A stretch of 64,000 nucleotides of DNA from CAYONP01 sp964405335 (GTDB taxonomy: Bacteria > Armatimonadota > UBA10988). Each line of letters starts with the position of its first letter. The first letter of the stretch is position 1. A program made the translations under genes and the position numbers. Below are positions 15,149-24,700 of the stretch, piece after piece. The stretch lies in the NCBI GenBank assembly GCA_964405335.1, contig CAYONP010000020.1, forward strand, positions 1-64,000, given 5' to 3'. The notes beneath the pieces were generated by a model, which worked only from the letters and a program-made list of their open reading frames with translations, made no database searches and had not been told where the DNA came from.

Positions 15149-17332
15149 TCAGTTCGGCCCGGAGCAGAGCAGATACCGCGGCGCGTCGTCGACCACCAGC
15201 TCGACGGAGCCGTCGACCACGGCGACCGCCCGCCGGTGGCCGAGGAAGTCCATCACCTCGGCCTCGCCCTCGGCGGCGAGGCGGACCGGTCGCGGCGCGC
15301 CGGTGGTCCAGACCGCCCTCACCGCGCCGCCCTGGCGGTCGAAGCGGTAGGCCCAGACATCGTCGCCAAGGCCGGCCTCCCGGCCCCGCGGCGTGGCGCC
15401 CTCGAGCGCCAGCGAGCAGGCGGCCATGGCGTTGACCAGCGGCTTCGGGCTACACCGCCGGGTGGCCCAGGGGTTGCCGTCGACGTCTTTGTTGAACAGG
15501 AACCCGAAGCAGTCGTGGCGGTCGTAGTCGATGCCGAAGAAGGCGAGGAACGCCCGCACGCCTTCGCCCTGGCAGATGATGGCCGTGCGGACCAGCCGCT
15601 TGGCCTGCTCGCGGTACTCGTGGCCGGCGCCGACCATGCCGCGGTAGCCGGCTTCGGTGATGTAGATGGGCAGCTCGCGGCCGTGGTTGTACTGCCGCAT
15701 GAGCGCGCGCAGTCCGGCCAGCTTGCCGGGAAAGTCGTTCTCTTCGGGATGATACGCACTCTCGACGTAACCATGCGTCTCGATGCCGTCCAGATAGTCC
15801 AGCACGCCGGCGCGGAAGACCGTCTCGAACCAGGTCAGGTCGAGCACCGAGGGACACGGCCCGAGGAGCATGCCGTCGAGATCCTCGGCGGTGATCACCT
15901 CGCGGGTGCGGCGGAATAGATCGACCACCTGCGCCGGCGTGAACTCGGGCTGCTGGCTGATGTACGGCGGCATGTTCAGGTTCAGCTCCCAAGCACCGCC
16001 ATAGAGCCGTGGCCGCTGGTGCGGGTAGCGCGCCCGCTCGACGCGCACCGCGTCGCGGAGCATGGCGAGGTAGTCGTCCCAGTCGCCGAACGGCGGCGCC
16101 TCGGGCCCGACTCGCTGTGCCCAGGCCGGGATCTCACCGCGCAGATTCGGCCTCATCGGCAGGATGTGGAACCGGTGCTCCGGCTCGGGCCCGCGCTCCA
16201 TCGCCGCGGCGGCCCAGGGCGCCACGCCGCCGTCGCGCACCGGCCGCTCGGGCTCGAGCCAACGCCAGCCGGTGTAGCCGAACCGCCAGGCCAGGCCGCA
16301 CCGATCGGCCAGGCCGAGGAAGTCGCCGTGCAGTCCGTAGTAGGCGCGCTGGCCGACCTCCCTGAAACGAGCCAGGTTCGCCTCGATCGTGGTCGGCAGA
16401 ACCGCGAAGGTGGCCAGGCCGGTCGGCACCGTGCCCTCGGCCCGGATGCACGAGCGCGCCGACAGGTCGTCACCGTCGGCGTCGGTCCAGAACGCGGTCA
16501 CTTCGTAGTAGCCGTGCGTCGCCGGCGTGGCGTCGACCGTCTGCTCGGCGGCCGGCGGCACGTGGCCGCCGTCGATGGTCGTGCCGCTCCAATCGCTGAT
16601 CTGGTAGCGGAAGCCGGCAGTGCCGGGCGGCGGTGTGCCTCGGCGGGTGAAAGTCAAACGCACCGGCTCGCCCGGCTCGAACAGGTGGTGCTCGGGTTGG
16701 TTGGTGTTGACCTCGAGCCAGCCGGTCAAACGCTCCTGGCGGTAGGAGCCGATGCGGTCGACATAGAGCGCACAACCCGGCGTGCTGGTGACCAGACTGA
16801 TGCCGCGCAGGCCGGCGGCCAGCGCGGCGGTCAGCGGCTCTCCCTCGGCCGAGCGGAACGACTCGAGCGGCAGCACGAACGGGACCATCCGCCCGGCCGG
16901 GAACGAGGCGTCGGCGACGACGGTCGAGAAGGCCCGGCCGTCGGCGAGCTTCAGCACCAACTGGATCCACCACTTCGTCTCACGGTGCGAGCCGAGCACG
17001 ATGGTCAGTCCGTCGCACTCCGGCGGAACGATCCCGGCCGGCAGGTCGCCGCGGCCGACGCTGAACCAGTTGTGGCCCGGCTCGCGGTCGGTCTGGTCAC
17101 GGCGGATCGGCTCGCAGCGCAGCAGCGTCTCGGCGACACCGGGCAGCTCGTAGCCGGCGGCGACGGTGAAGCCGACATTGCTGCCCGCCGCGGCCGTCCA
17201 GAGCGCCTGGCGATCGGCGGTGAAGTCTTCGAGCAGCCCGAGCTCCTCGCGTGGCCCGAGCACCACCTCGGCCGGCTCCGCCCCGGCCACGGCGGCCACC
17301 CACACCAACCAGACCAGGTGCCGTGCGCCCAT
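15149..17332 (-). CDS. Secreted glycoside-hydrolase-like protein (TIM-barrel, clan A-like)
   Basis: A 727-aa protein with a signal peptide (MGARHLVWLVWVAAVAGA). An N-terminal jelly-roll region (about 30-200) precedes an Ig/beta region (about 210-300) and a TIM-barrel region (about 310-690). Candidate catalytic acids are the Glu in YGGAWELNLNM (acid/base) and in PIYITEAGYRG (nucleophile), as in clan GH-A enzymes such as GH39. WTTGAPRPVRLAAEG near the end fits a small beta-sandwich. Expected to act on an extracellular glycan. The start at 17332 puts the signal peptide at the N-terminus. Adjacent genes are carbohydrate-related. Exact family unassigned. Confidence 0.7.
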   Translation of the reverse strand: MGARHLVWLVWVAAVAGAEPAEVVLGPREELGLLEDFTADRQALWTAAAGSNVGFTVAAGYELPGVAETLLRCEPIRRDQTDREPGHNWFSVGRGDLPAGIVPPECDGLTIVLGSHRETKWWIQLVLKLADGRAFSTVVADASFPAGRMVPFVLPLESFRSAEGEPLTAALAAGLRGISLVTSTPGCALYVDRIGSYRQERLTGWLEVNTNQPEHHLFEPGEPVRLTFTRRGTPPPGTAGFRYQISDWSGTTIDGGHVPPAAEQTVDATPATHGYYEVTAFWTDADGDDLSARSCIRAEGTVPTGLATFAVLPTTIEANLARFREVGQRAYYGLHGDFLGLADRCGLAWRFGYTGWRWLEPERPVRDGGVAPWAAAAMERGPEPEHRFHILPMRPNLRGEIPAWAQRVGPEAPPFGDWDDYLAMLRDAVRVERARYPHQRPRLYGGAWELNLNMPPYISQQPEFTPAQVVDLFRRTREVITAEDLDGMLLGPCPSVLDLTWFETVFRAGVLDYLDGIETHGYVESAYHPEENDFPGKLAGLRALMRQYNHGRELPIYITEAGYRGMVGAGHEYREQAKRLVRTAIICQGEGVRAFLAFFGIDYDRHDCFGFLFNKDVDGNPWATRRCSPKPLVNAMAACSLALEGATPRGREAGLGDDVWAYRFDRQGGAVRAVWTTGAPRPVRLAAEGEAEVMDFLGHRRAVAVVDGSVELVVDDAPRYLLCSGPN

Positions 17333-17455
17333 GGTGCGCTCCGCGCCCGCCGGCGACATTCGGCGGCCGACCGCGCGGCCCTGCGCGGAGGGGCCTCACG
17401 CGCGGCGGCGAACTCCGCTCGGCGCCGCGCCGTCTTAGCGGCAGTGGAGCCCACG

Positions 17456-18523
17456 ATGCGCTCGACGGCCCGACTCGTCCTGGTGCTGACCTTTGCCCTG
17501 CCGGCGGCCGCGCAATTCGGGCCGCCTCAGCCGCCGCAGCCGGGCCAGCCGGGCCAGCCGGGTATGGCGCCGGGCATGATGCCGCCGGGCGGCGGACCGG
17601 GTGGACCGGGTCCGGCCAACGGCCACCTGCGGCTGGCCTTGCTCGACGATTTCGCCGGCGAGCCGACTTCGCGGCTGTTCATCCAGGGCGCCGGCGTGCC
17701 CAGCCTGGCGCGGCTGGGCGATGGCACCATCGTCGCCGCCTACCAGTGGTTTCCGATGGGTGAGCCGGACAGCTTCGACCGCGTCGCGGTGCAGTTCTCG
17801 TACGACGACGGAGTGTCGTGGACGCTGCCCGAGAGCATCGTCGTCGAGGGCTTTCCCGAGGCCTACCAGCGGCCGTTCGACCCGACCCTGGTCGAACTCG
17901 ACGACGGCACGCTGCGGCTCTACTTCACCAGCGGCCCGGCGGCGATGCTGGGCCTGCGCGGCGGGCCGGGGCCCGATACCGCCATCTACCGCGCTGACTC
18001 GGAGGATGGCCTCCACTACTCCTTCGATCCCGAGGCGGTGTGGCAGAACCCCGACAACCAGCCGACCTTCGACCCGGCCGTGGTGCGCGTCGGCGACACC
18101 TGGCACCTGATCTGCCCGCGGCAGCCGGCCGGTGCCTATCACGCGACGTCGGTCGACGGACTGCTGTTCCACCCTGCGGCGGAGATTCCGCCGGCCCGGG
18201 GCCAGCAGTGGATCGGCAACCTGGTCGCCGTGGGCGACACCATTAGGTTCTACGGCGGCGGGCCGATGGGCCTCTGGTACGCCGAGTTCGCCGAGGGCGC
18301 CGGCTGGTCCGGGCCGCAGGCAGTCGGCCTGCCCGGCGGCGACCCGGCCGTGCTGCCGCTCGACGACGGCCGCCTGATGCTCCTGTTTGTCAACCTGGGC
18401 ATGGGCATGGGGCCGCCGCCCGGTATGCCGGGCATGCCCGGCGGTGGGATGCCGCCCGATCAGCCGCCGCAGCCCGGCCGGCCGCCGCAGCCGCCGGGCG
18501 CGGGGGGCCTCATCCGACGCTGA
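17456..18523 (+). CDS. Secreted five-bladed beta-propeller (sialidase/GH43-like) with Pro/Gly/Met-rich ends
   Basis: A 355-aa protein. A signal peptide ends near PAAAQ; a Pro-Gly-Gln/Met-rich linker covers about residues 21-55, and a similar Gly-Met-Pro tail covers about 315-355. Between them are repeated propeller strands with the sialidase-like phrases ARLGDGTIVAAYQWF, VQFSYDDGVSWTLP and VELDDGTLRLYFTSG, and the D-P-x-V motif FDPAVVRVGDTWHL typical of five-bladed glycosidases and glycan-binding proteins. A catalytic triad is not clear. The start at 17456 follows GTGGAGCCC. It is divergent from the clan-A-like gene, with 123 bp between them. Confidence 0.75.
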   Translation: MRSTARLVLVLTFALPAAAQFGPPQPPQPGQPGQPGMAPGMMPPGGGPGGPGPANGHLRLALLDDFAGEPTSRLFIQGAGVPSLARLGDGTIVAAYQWFPMGEPDSFDRVAVQFSYDDGVSWTLPESIVVEGFPEAYQRPFDPTLVELDDGTLRLYFTSGPAAMLGLRGGPGPDTAIYRADSEDGLHYSFDPEAVWQNPDNQPTFDPAVVRVGDTWHLICPRQPAGAYHATSVDGLLFHPAAEIPPARGQQWIGNLVAVGDTIRFYGGGPMGLWYAEFAEGAGWSGPQAVGLPGGDPAVLPLDDGRLMLLFVNLGMGMGPPPGMPGMPGGGMPPDQPPQPGRPPQPPGAGGLIRR

Positions 18524-18775
18524 TCAGGCGAGCACGTCGAGCCTTGGGCCGGCCGCCGGCGCGGTTGCCGGTGGTGGCTCGCCGACCTCGATGCCGGCCT
18601 GGCTTAGCGCCTCGCGGCTCAGGATTGCCGCGTCGCCGCCGGCGGTGATCAGCAGCGTGTGACCGGGCGGCACCACCGGTGCGCGCGGCGCGCTCGCCGA
18701 CGGCGCCGGCCGCGGTTCGCGGGCCGGCTGAAGCTCATCGAGCAGTTGGCGCAGTCTGACCTGGTCGGTGCGCAT
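18524..18775 (-). CDS. Hypothetical small protein
   Basis: An 83-aa unrecognised protein: a charged N-terminus (TDQVRLRQLLDELQPAREP), a Pro/Ala linker, a short hydrophobic strand (HTLLITAGGDAAIL) and a Pro-rich tail. ATG at 18775 is preferred because GAGG precedes it by 6 nt. It abuts the convergent propeller gene: the two stop codons form TGATCA with no spacer. Codon bias fits the genome, but conservation is unknown, so this could be a chance frame. Confidence 0.4.
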   Translation of the reverse strand: MRTDQVRLRQLLDELQPAREPRPAPSASAPRAPVVPPGHTLLITAGGDAAILSREALSQAGIEVGEPPPATAPAAGPRLDVLA

Positions 18776-18832
18776 CGGTGCCCTCACCGCCAGTCTACCG
18801 GCCCGCCGGCGCGGGCGCCTGACCCAATCGGG

Positions 18833-21652
18833 CTATCCGCGCCGCTCTCCGTTGACCGTCACCTCGGCCTCGCGTGGCGGGGTGACCTCGAGCTCGATGC
18901 CCGCCGGCGCGGTGATGCGGAGCTGGAACGGCCGGCCTGGCTCGTTCTCCCACTGCACCTCGATCTCGCCCCGCGGCGTGGGCAGGCGGCCGCGGCACCA
19001 GGCGAGCTCGCCCGGGTGCGGCGCGACGACGGCCTGCGAAAAGCCCGGCGCCGCCGGCTGCACGCCGAGCACATAGGTGCTGAGGAAGAAGGTCGGCGCG
19101 GCCGACCAGCCGTGGCAGTGGCTGCGGGTCAAGCGGCCGCCGCGGCCCGACCACATCTCCCAGAAGGTGGTCGCGCCCATGTCGACCATGAAGCCCCAGT
19201 CGTCGCGGATGGTGTCGAGGAACTCGCGGTCCTTGCCCTCCTGCTGATAGGCCTCGAGCAGGAAGAACTCGAAGAACGGGCTGCCCGCTTCGACGAAGCC
19301 CTCGGGCGGCGTGTCCATGATGTCGCGGCAGCGGGCGCGCCGCTCGCCCTGCGCTACACCCGAGGTGTAGGCCGCCGTCTGCGTCTGCTGCGAATAGACC
19401 GTGCTCTGCTCGGCGCCGTGCAGGCAGTCCGTGTAGGCCCGCTGCTCGTCATTCCACAGCCGCGCGTTGATCGCGCTGCTCAGCGCCTCGGCCAGCGCCC
19501 GCCACTCGGCCGCCAGGCCGTTCTGGTTCAGCCACTCGGCCAGCTCGGCGGCGTCGCGCAGCGCGTGGGCCGCGAGGCAGTTCTGGTGCGTCACCACGCC
19601 CTGGTTCGGCGTGTCCATCGGCGCCCAGTCGAACATGTTCCAGGCGCGGATGCTGAACAGCCCGTCGGCATCAAGATGCTGCTTGATCCCCTCGACGTTG
19701 CGCTCGATCCAGGGCAGCAGCGCCGCCGCGCCGGCCCCGTCGCCGCTGAACAGGTGGTACTCGCGGCAGCTCCGCATCCACAAGAAGCTCCACGCGGGGA
19801 GGAGGTTCCGCCACGCGCTGGGCACGTGCGATTCGGTGATCGGCGAGCGCTCCAGGCTGTGCGCGACCTGCTCCAAGCAGCGGTGCCACAGCCGCGGGTC
19901 GCCGTTGACCGCCCAGTCGATCAGCGCCTCGTTTCGCGCGTCGCCGACCCAATGGGTCTGCTCATAGGTCGGGCAGTCGGTGTAGGTGTCCTCGGCGCAG
20001 CACCGCCACGACCGCGCGCCGACCTGCCAGATGCGGTCGAGCTGCGCGTCGGAACAAGCGAAGTGACCGCGGTTCGACGGCGGATAGCTCGAGAACAGCA
20101 CCTCGACGCCACGCAGCTTCACCGGGCCGGTCAGGTTGCGCAGGATCAGGTAGCTGTATTGGAATCCGCGCCGGACGGTGCACTCGTACCGCCGCCGGCC
20201 GTCGCCACAGACGTAGCGGAAGCTGTTGTTCATCCCCTCGGCGAGGTTGTACCGGCCGTCGGGCTGGATGAACTCGAAGTTGTGGCTGTCGAGCACCGTC
20301 GCCGCCGGCGCCTCGATCTCGAAGCGGTGGAAACCAACCACCTCGGCGCCGAAATCGAGCAGCAGCCGCACATCGGCGCCGGCTTCCGGCGGATGGACCG
20401 TCGCCCAGTCGGCGCCGGAGAGCAGCGCATCCGGGTTGTCGACCCGCACCACCGAGTCGACCACTTCGTCGGTGTAGGCCTGCACGAACGCGTCGTCGGG
20501 CGGCAGGTGCTCGGGCCGCATCGGCTGGAGCCAGGTCTGTCCGGCCGCCGCGGCGACGTCGCCCGACGCCCAGAACGCCTCGCCCGCCTCGAGCGTCGCC
20601 TCGGGCACCAGCGGCTGGGCGGCGATCAGTGACTCGTCCTTGTCGCCGTCGACCCGTCGCTGGTCGCGCTCGGAGAGCCCGAACGGCCCGGCCAGCGCCC
20701 AGGCCGCGCCGCCGGCCTCGCCGCCGACCGCGAAGCGCTGGCCGGGCGGGCCGTCGATCACCAGGCAGAACTCGGGCAGGTGATAGCCCCGGCGCAGATC
20801 GGTCACCAAGCTGTTCCAGCCGGCCCGCAGCGCCGCGGAACCACGCGCCTCCTCGCCATTGACCTTGATCCGGCCGGGGTGCTTGTGCGGGATGTGGAAG
20901 CCGATCTCGCACGCCGCCGGCGCGTAGACCTGCGTCGCGAGGTAGGCGTGGGCGTAGACCATGTTGCTGGTCAGGTCGTCGGGCGCCAGGTAGGGCTTGG
21001 CGTAGATGGTGAACCGGTAGGGGCGGCTGCGCACCGCCTCCAGGCTGACCAGCCGCTTGGGCAGCACCGGCTCGCGGGTCAGGAACGGGATCGCCCGCGG
21101 CCCGAGATCGGCGTGCACGCCGTCGGGGTGCATCCGCGCGGCCACCGCCGCCGGCCAGGCCGCGTCGTCGTAGTCGGCTGCCTGCCAGCCGTCGGCCAGG
21201 CGCGCGTCGTACTGCTCCTCGAACGCCTCTTGGATGCTGATCCGCGGCACGTTCGACCGGCAGGCCGGCTCGGGCGAGGCCTTCCAACTCGCGTCGCTGA
21301 GCAGGTTCGCGCCGGCGATTTCGAGGTCGACCAGCAGCCCTTCGGGCGCGTGAAGGTACTGGAACGTCCCCTCGCCGAAATGCTGCACCAGCACGGCGAT
21401 GGTGTTCGACCCGGCGCGGAGCAGCGGGGCGATGTCGTAGGTGTCATACCGCCAATGGCTCGGCCAGGCGCGCACCGGGCCGAAGCCGACATACTCGCCG
21501 TTGACCCACAGCACGTAGCGCGAGTCGGCGGTGATGCGCAGGCTGGCCGGCCCGCCGGCATGGTCAAAGGTGCGCCGGAAGCGCACGAACCGGTTGCGCG
21601 CCGGCAGCGGCTCGGCGGTCCAGATCCAGGCGGCACGGTCGAAGGCAGGCAC
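18833..21652 (-). CDS. Alpha-L-rhamnosidase (GH78 family)
   Basis: A 939-aa protein. The N-terminal beta-sandwich (about 1-330) contains the family opening AAWIWTAEPLPARNRFVRFRR and WVNGEYVGFGPVRAWP. A catalytic (alpha/alpha)6 barrel (about 500-850) contains the hallmark DTYTDCPTYEQTHWVGDARNE, whose acidic residues correspond to the GH78 general acid region, and SRGG-type loops near WEMWSGRGG. A C-terminal beta domain closes the protein. It cleaves terminal rhamnose from plant or microbial glycans by inversion. No signal peptide is visible, so it is likely intracellular and acts on imported oligosaccharides. Length is typical. Confidence 0.88.
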   Translation of the reverse strand: MPAFDRAAWIWTAEPLPARNRFVRFRRTFDHAGGPASLRITADSRYVLWVNGEYVGFGPVRAWPSHWRYDTYDIAPLLRAGSNTIAVLVQHFGEGTFQYLHAPEGLLVDLEIAGANLLSDASWKASPEPACRSNVPRISIQEAFEEQYDARLADGWQAADYDDAAWPAAVAARMHPDGVHADLGPRAIPFLTREPVLPKRLVSLEAVRSRPYRFTIYAKPYLAPDDLTSNMVYAHAYLATQVYAPAACEIGFHIPHKHPGRIKVNGEEARGSAALRAGWNSLVTDLRRGYHLPEFCLVIDGPPGQRFAVGGEAGGAAWALAGPFGLSERDQRRVDGDKDESLIAAQPLVPEATLEAGEAFWASGDVAAAAGQTWLQPMRPEHLPPDDAFVQAYTDEVVDSVVRVDNPDALLSGADWATVHPPEAGADVRLLLDFGAEVVGFHRFEIEAPAATVLDSHNFEFIQPDGRYNLAEGMNNSFRYVCGDGRRRYECTVRRGFQYSYLILRNLTGPVKLRGVEVLFSSYPPSNRGHFACSDAQLDRIWQVGARSWRCCAEDTYTDCPTYEQTHWVGDARNEALIDWAVNGDPRLWHRCLEQVAHSLERSPITESHVPSAWRNLLPAWSFLWMRSCREYHLFSGDGAGAAALLPWIERNVEGIKQHLDADGLFSIRAWNMFDWAPMDTPNQGVVTHQNCLAAHALRDAAELAEWLNQNGLAAEWRALAEALSSAINARLWNDEQRAYTDCLHGAEQSTVYSQQTQTAAYTSGVAQGERRARCRDIMDTPPEGFVEAGSPFFEFFLLEAYQQEGKDREFLDTIRDDWGFMVDMGATTFWEMWSGRGGRLTRSHCHGWSAAPTFFLSTYVLGVQPAAPGFSQAVVAPHPGELAWCRGRLPTPRGEIEVQWENEPGRPFQLRITAPAGIELEVTPPREAEVTVNGERRG

Positions 21653-21713
21653 GGTACGGCTCCCGTCCAGGTCGCCGGGGCCGATTCAAGGCTCTGGTCA
21701 ACACCCCTCCCGC

Positions 21714-24700
21714 CTACGGCCAGATGACCAGGTCGTCGAACGCAATCCAGGCATAGGACGGGCTGTCGTCGTCATCAACGGCGGCGAAGCGCACGCGCCG
21801 GCCGCGCAGGTCTGCCAGCTCCCAGGTCACCGTCTGCAGCCGGCCGGTCTGGCCGGGCGTGCCGGCGCGGCGCAGCTCCTGGCCGGTGTCGGCGTCGATC
21901 AGGGCGAACCAACAACGCTGGCCATGCCCGCCGGTAAGGAACGTCAGCCGGCTGCCGGTCACCTCGAACGGTGCCGAGCGAATCGTGCCCGTCGCCTGCT
22001 CGCGGTGGGCCAGGCTGTCGGCGAACCAGCGGCCGGCGCCGCGCCGCTGCCAGGGGTCGGTCCCGCTGTCGCGGACACCCCACGCCTCGCCCTCGGTCTC
22101 CCAGCCGTCGAGGTTCGCGGCATCGAAGCCGAACAGCCGCCGCGGCAGGAGCGCCGCCAGTTCCCGCGCACGGGGCGAGAGCGCTGCCAGCGCCTCGTCG
22201 CCCGGCGCGCCGAAGGCCGTCACCGCGGCGATTGCCAGGCACGGATAGGCGCCGACCGTCTCGACCAGCAGGCTCTCGACCGGCCGCCAGCCGTTGAGGT
22301 CGAGCTCGATGAGGTTCATGACCGACTCGGGCGCCAGGTAGCGCAGGCTGTCGCACCAGTCGGTATCGTGGGTGGCGAAGTCGCCGATGCGGTGGCGCGG
22401 TCCCCACCAGTCGAGATCGCCGGGGAAGTGGAGCGTCCGCGTCCAGTAGGTCCCGTCGCCACACTTGACCGTGACCTTGGCCACCGGCGCAAAGGTGTCG
22501 TGGTTGTCGAGCATCGGCACGAGCAGCAGATAGACCCGCGAGGCGCGGCCGGAGAGTGGGATGCGCACGCTCGGCCGGTCGAGCTGGTGGCTGATCGGCA
22601 GCAGCCGCCCGCGCGGGTTGGCGAAGCTCAGCCCCGGTGCAGACTCGGGTCGGATCTCCGCTTCCGGATCAAGCCCCTCGAGCGGCGGCCGGAGCGAGGC
22701 CCAGGGCTGATGCCCGTACGCCAGCCACGGCCGCCAGGTGCGCCAGGTGTCGTCGTCGGTGAGGAGGTCGTCGGGGAGTGCGGTGTGCCGGCAGCGGGCG
22801 TAGGCGAGGTCGCGGAGGTCGGGGTCGGCGGTGAAGCGGGGGGCGGTATCCACACGGGTGCGGTGGCGGCCGTGGTTACTGTCCACCTCGACCGTGTTGA
22901 GACCGGGCGCCAGTGGTGCTGCGTCGGCCGCATAGGAAGCGCCCTGTTCGGCCGGCTGGATCCCGCCGGGAGCGGAACGAGTCCACCGCCGACCGGTCAG
23001 TTCGTCGGCGTTCAATGCCCGCAGAGCTGGCTGACGGCCGCGGCCTGGCGGCCCTACCGTGAGGAACAGTCGACGATCACCGGCAGCCCGTCGGCCGGCA
23101 GCGCCATACTCCGTTGCCATGGCCGGCGGTCCGGGATCCATGGCCAGCCTGAGCTGGCCGGCGAAGACCGCCACGATTCCCCGCGCTACTGCCTGCGGGT
23201 CAACGACAGCGGCCAAACCGTCGGCTCGCACTTGCACGACGAGCTCGGCGATTGCGCTAGGGCGGATGGCAGCCGGCTCGCTATCCGGCCGCCACCGGAC
23301 CACGATCGTCGCCTCACGAGTGGGCTCGAGGCTCGTCCAGAGCGCACGACTCGCCTCGATATCGAGGAAGGACGGGCGCGTGTATCCAGCTTTGTCTGCG
23401 GTGACCTCCACCCACTCGCTGCACGGCAGCGGCGCGTCCAGCAGCAATCTCCGCGGTTCGGCACACCGCACCCAGATCACCCGCCGGTTCGCCTCCTGCT
23501 TCACCGTCATCACCACGTCGGGCGTCACCACGCGCGCCCGGGCCCACTCTAGCGGCAGGCAGGGCGAGACGGTCAGCAGGTTGTTCGCCTGGTCCATGCT
23601 CAACCCGAACAGCCCCTCGATCACCGCCGACGCGAACACCCCCGCCGGCGGCGTGAAGTAGCTCGGGTGGCGCTCATTCACCTCCGGCCAACTGCCCTGA
23701 TTGACCTCACTGGTTGCCAGGTCGGCAATCCAGCGCAGCGGCGCGATGGCCTTGTCGGCCTCACCCAGCTTGGCCCAGCCGAGCGTCGCCCAGGGCTGCT
23801 GCTGCGCACCGGCCTGGCTGCCAACCGTCGCCGGCACGTGGCGCGGGAAGTTGTTGCTGCAGTAGATCTCGCCCGACTCGCCGGTGAGCGTGTCGGCCAC
23901 ATGCATCATCGACAGATAGGCCTCGGGACCGCTCAGGATGCCGAAGATCACTGGCCAGATGTAAGTGTGATACTGCCCCTCCAGATGCTCGACGCCGAGG
24001 GGATCTTTGTAGTAAATGAACCGGCCGAGGTCGGGGCGGTAGAGCTCCTCGCGCAGCGTCGCCTCCATCCGCTCTGCCCGGGCGAGGAGCTCGCTGGCCG
24101 CCTCCCAACCGTGCAGCTCCGTGGCCACCTCGGCACGTAACCGCAGCATCTCGATCCCGGCAATCGTCGGCGAGGTGCCGTCGTGCGGGGTCGAGACGTA
24201 GTCTTCCTGGTTGCCGATCTGCTGGCCGAAGCCGAGCAGGCCGTTGCCGTCCGGGTCGTGCGCGGCGAAGGTCTGGTCGACCACGCGGCGCAGCGGCTCT
24301 TCGATCTGGCGGAGGAACTCCAGATCGCCGGTGGTGTGCCAGTAGTGCGCCACGGACCAGCACCAGAACTGGTTCCAGCCGCCGAAGTCGACCCGCGCGC
24401 GGCCCGAGGGGTCGAGGTCGGGCACCTGGCCCGAGGGCATCAGCCGCTCGGCGTGCGCCAGCAGCATCTCGCGGGTGCGGTCGGTCTGGCCGAGCCAGTC
24501 GGCGGCCAGGCTGTGCTGCATGGTCCAGAAGGTGCCCCAGTGATGCAGCGACTCGATCCAGCCGTACGGCCGCACCCAGGCATACTCGAGGTTGATGATC
24601 GCCGCGCGGAACGCCTCGTTCAGCTTCGGCTCGGGCGTCTCGATGTAGCAACTCGCCAGCAGCTCGCGCCAGTGGGCGCGGATGGTCGCCTCCAGCGCCG

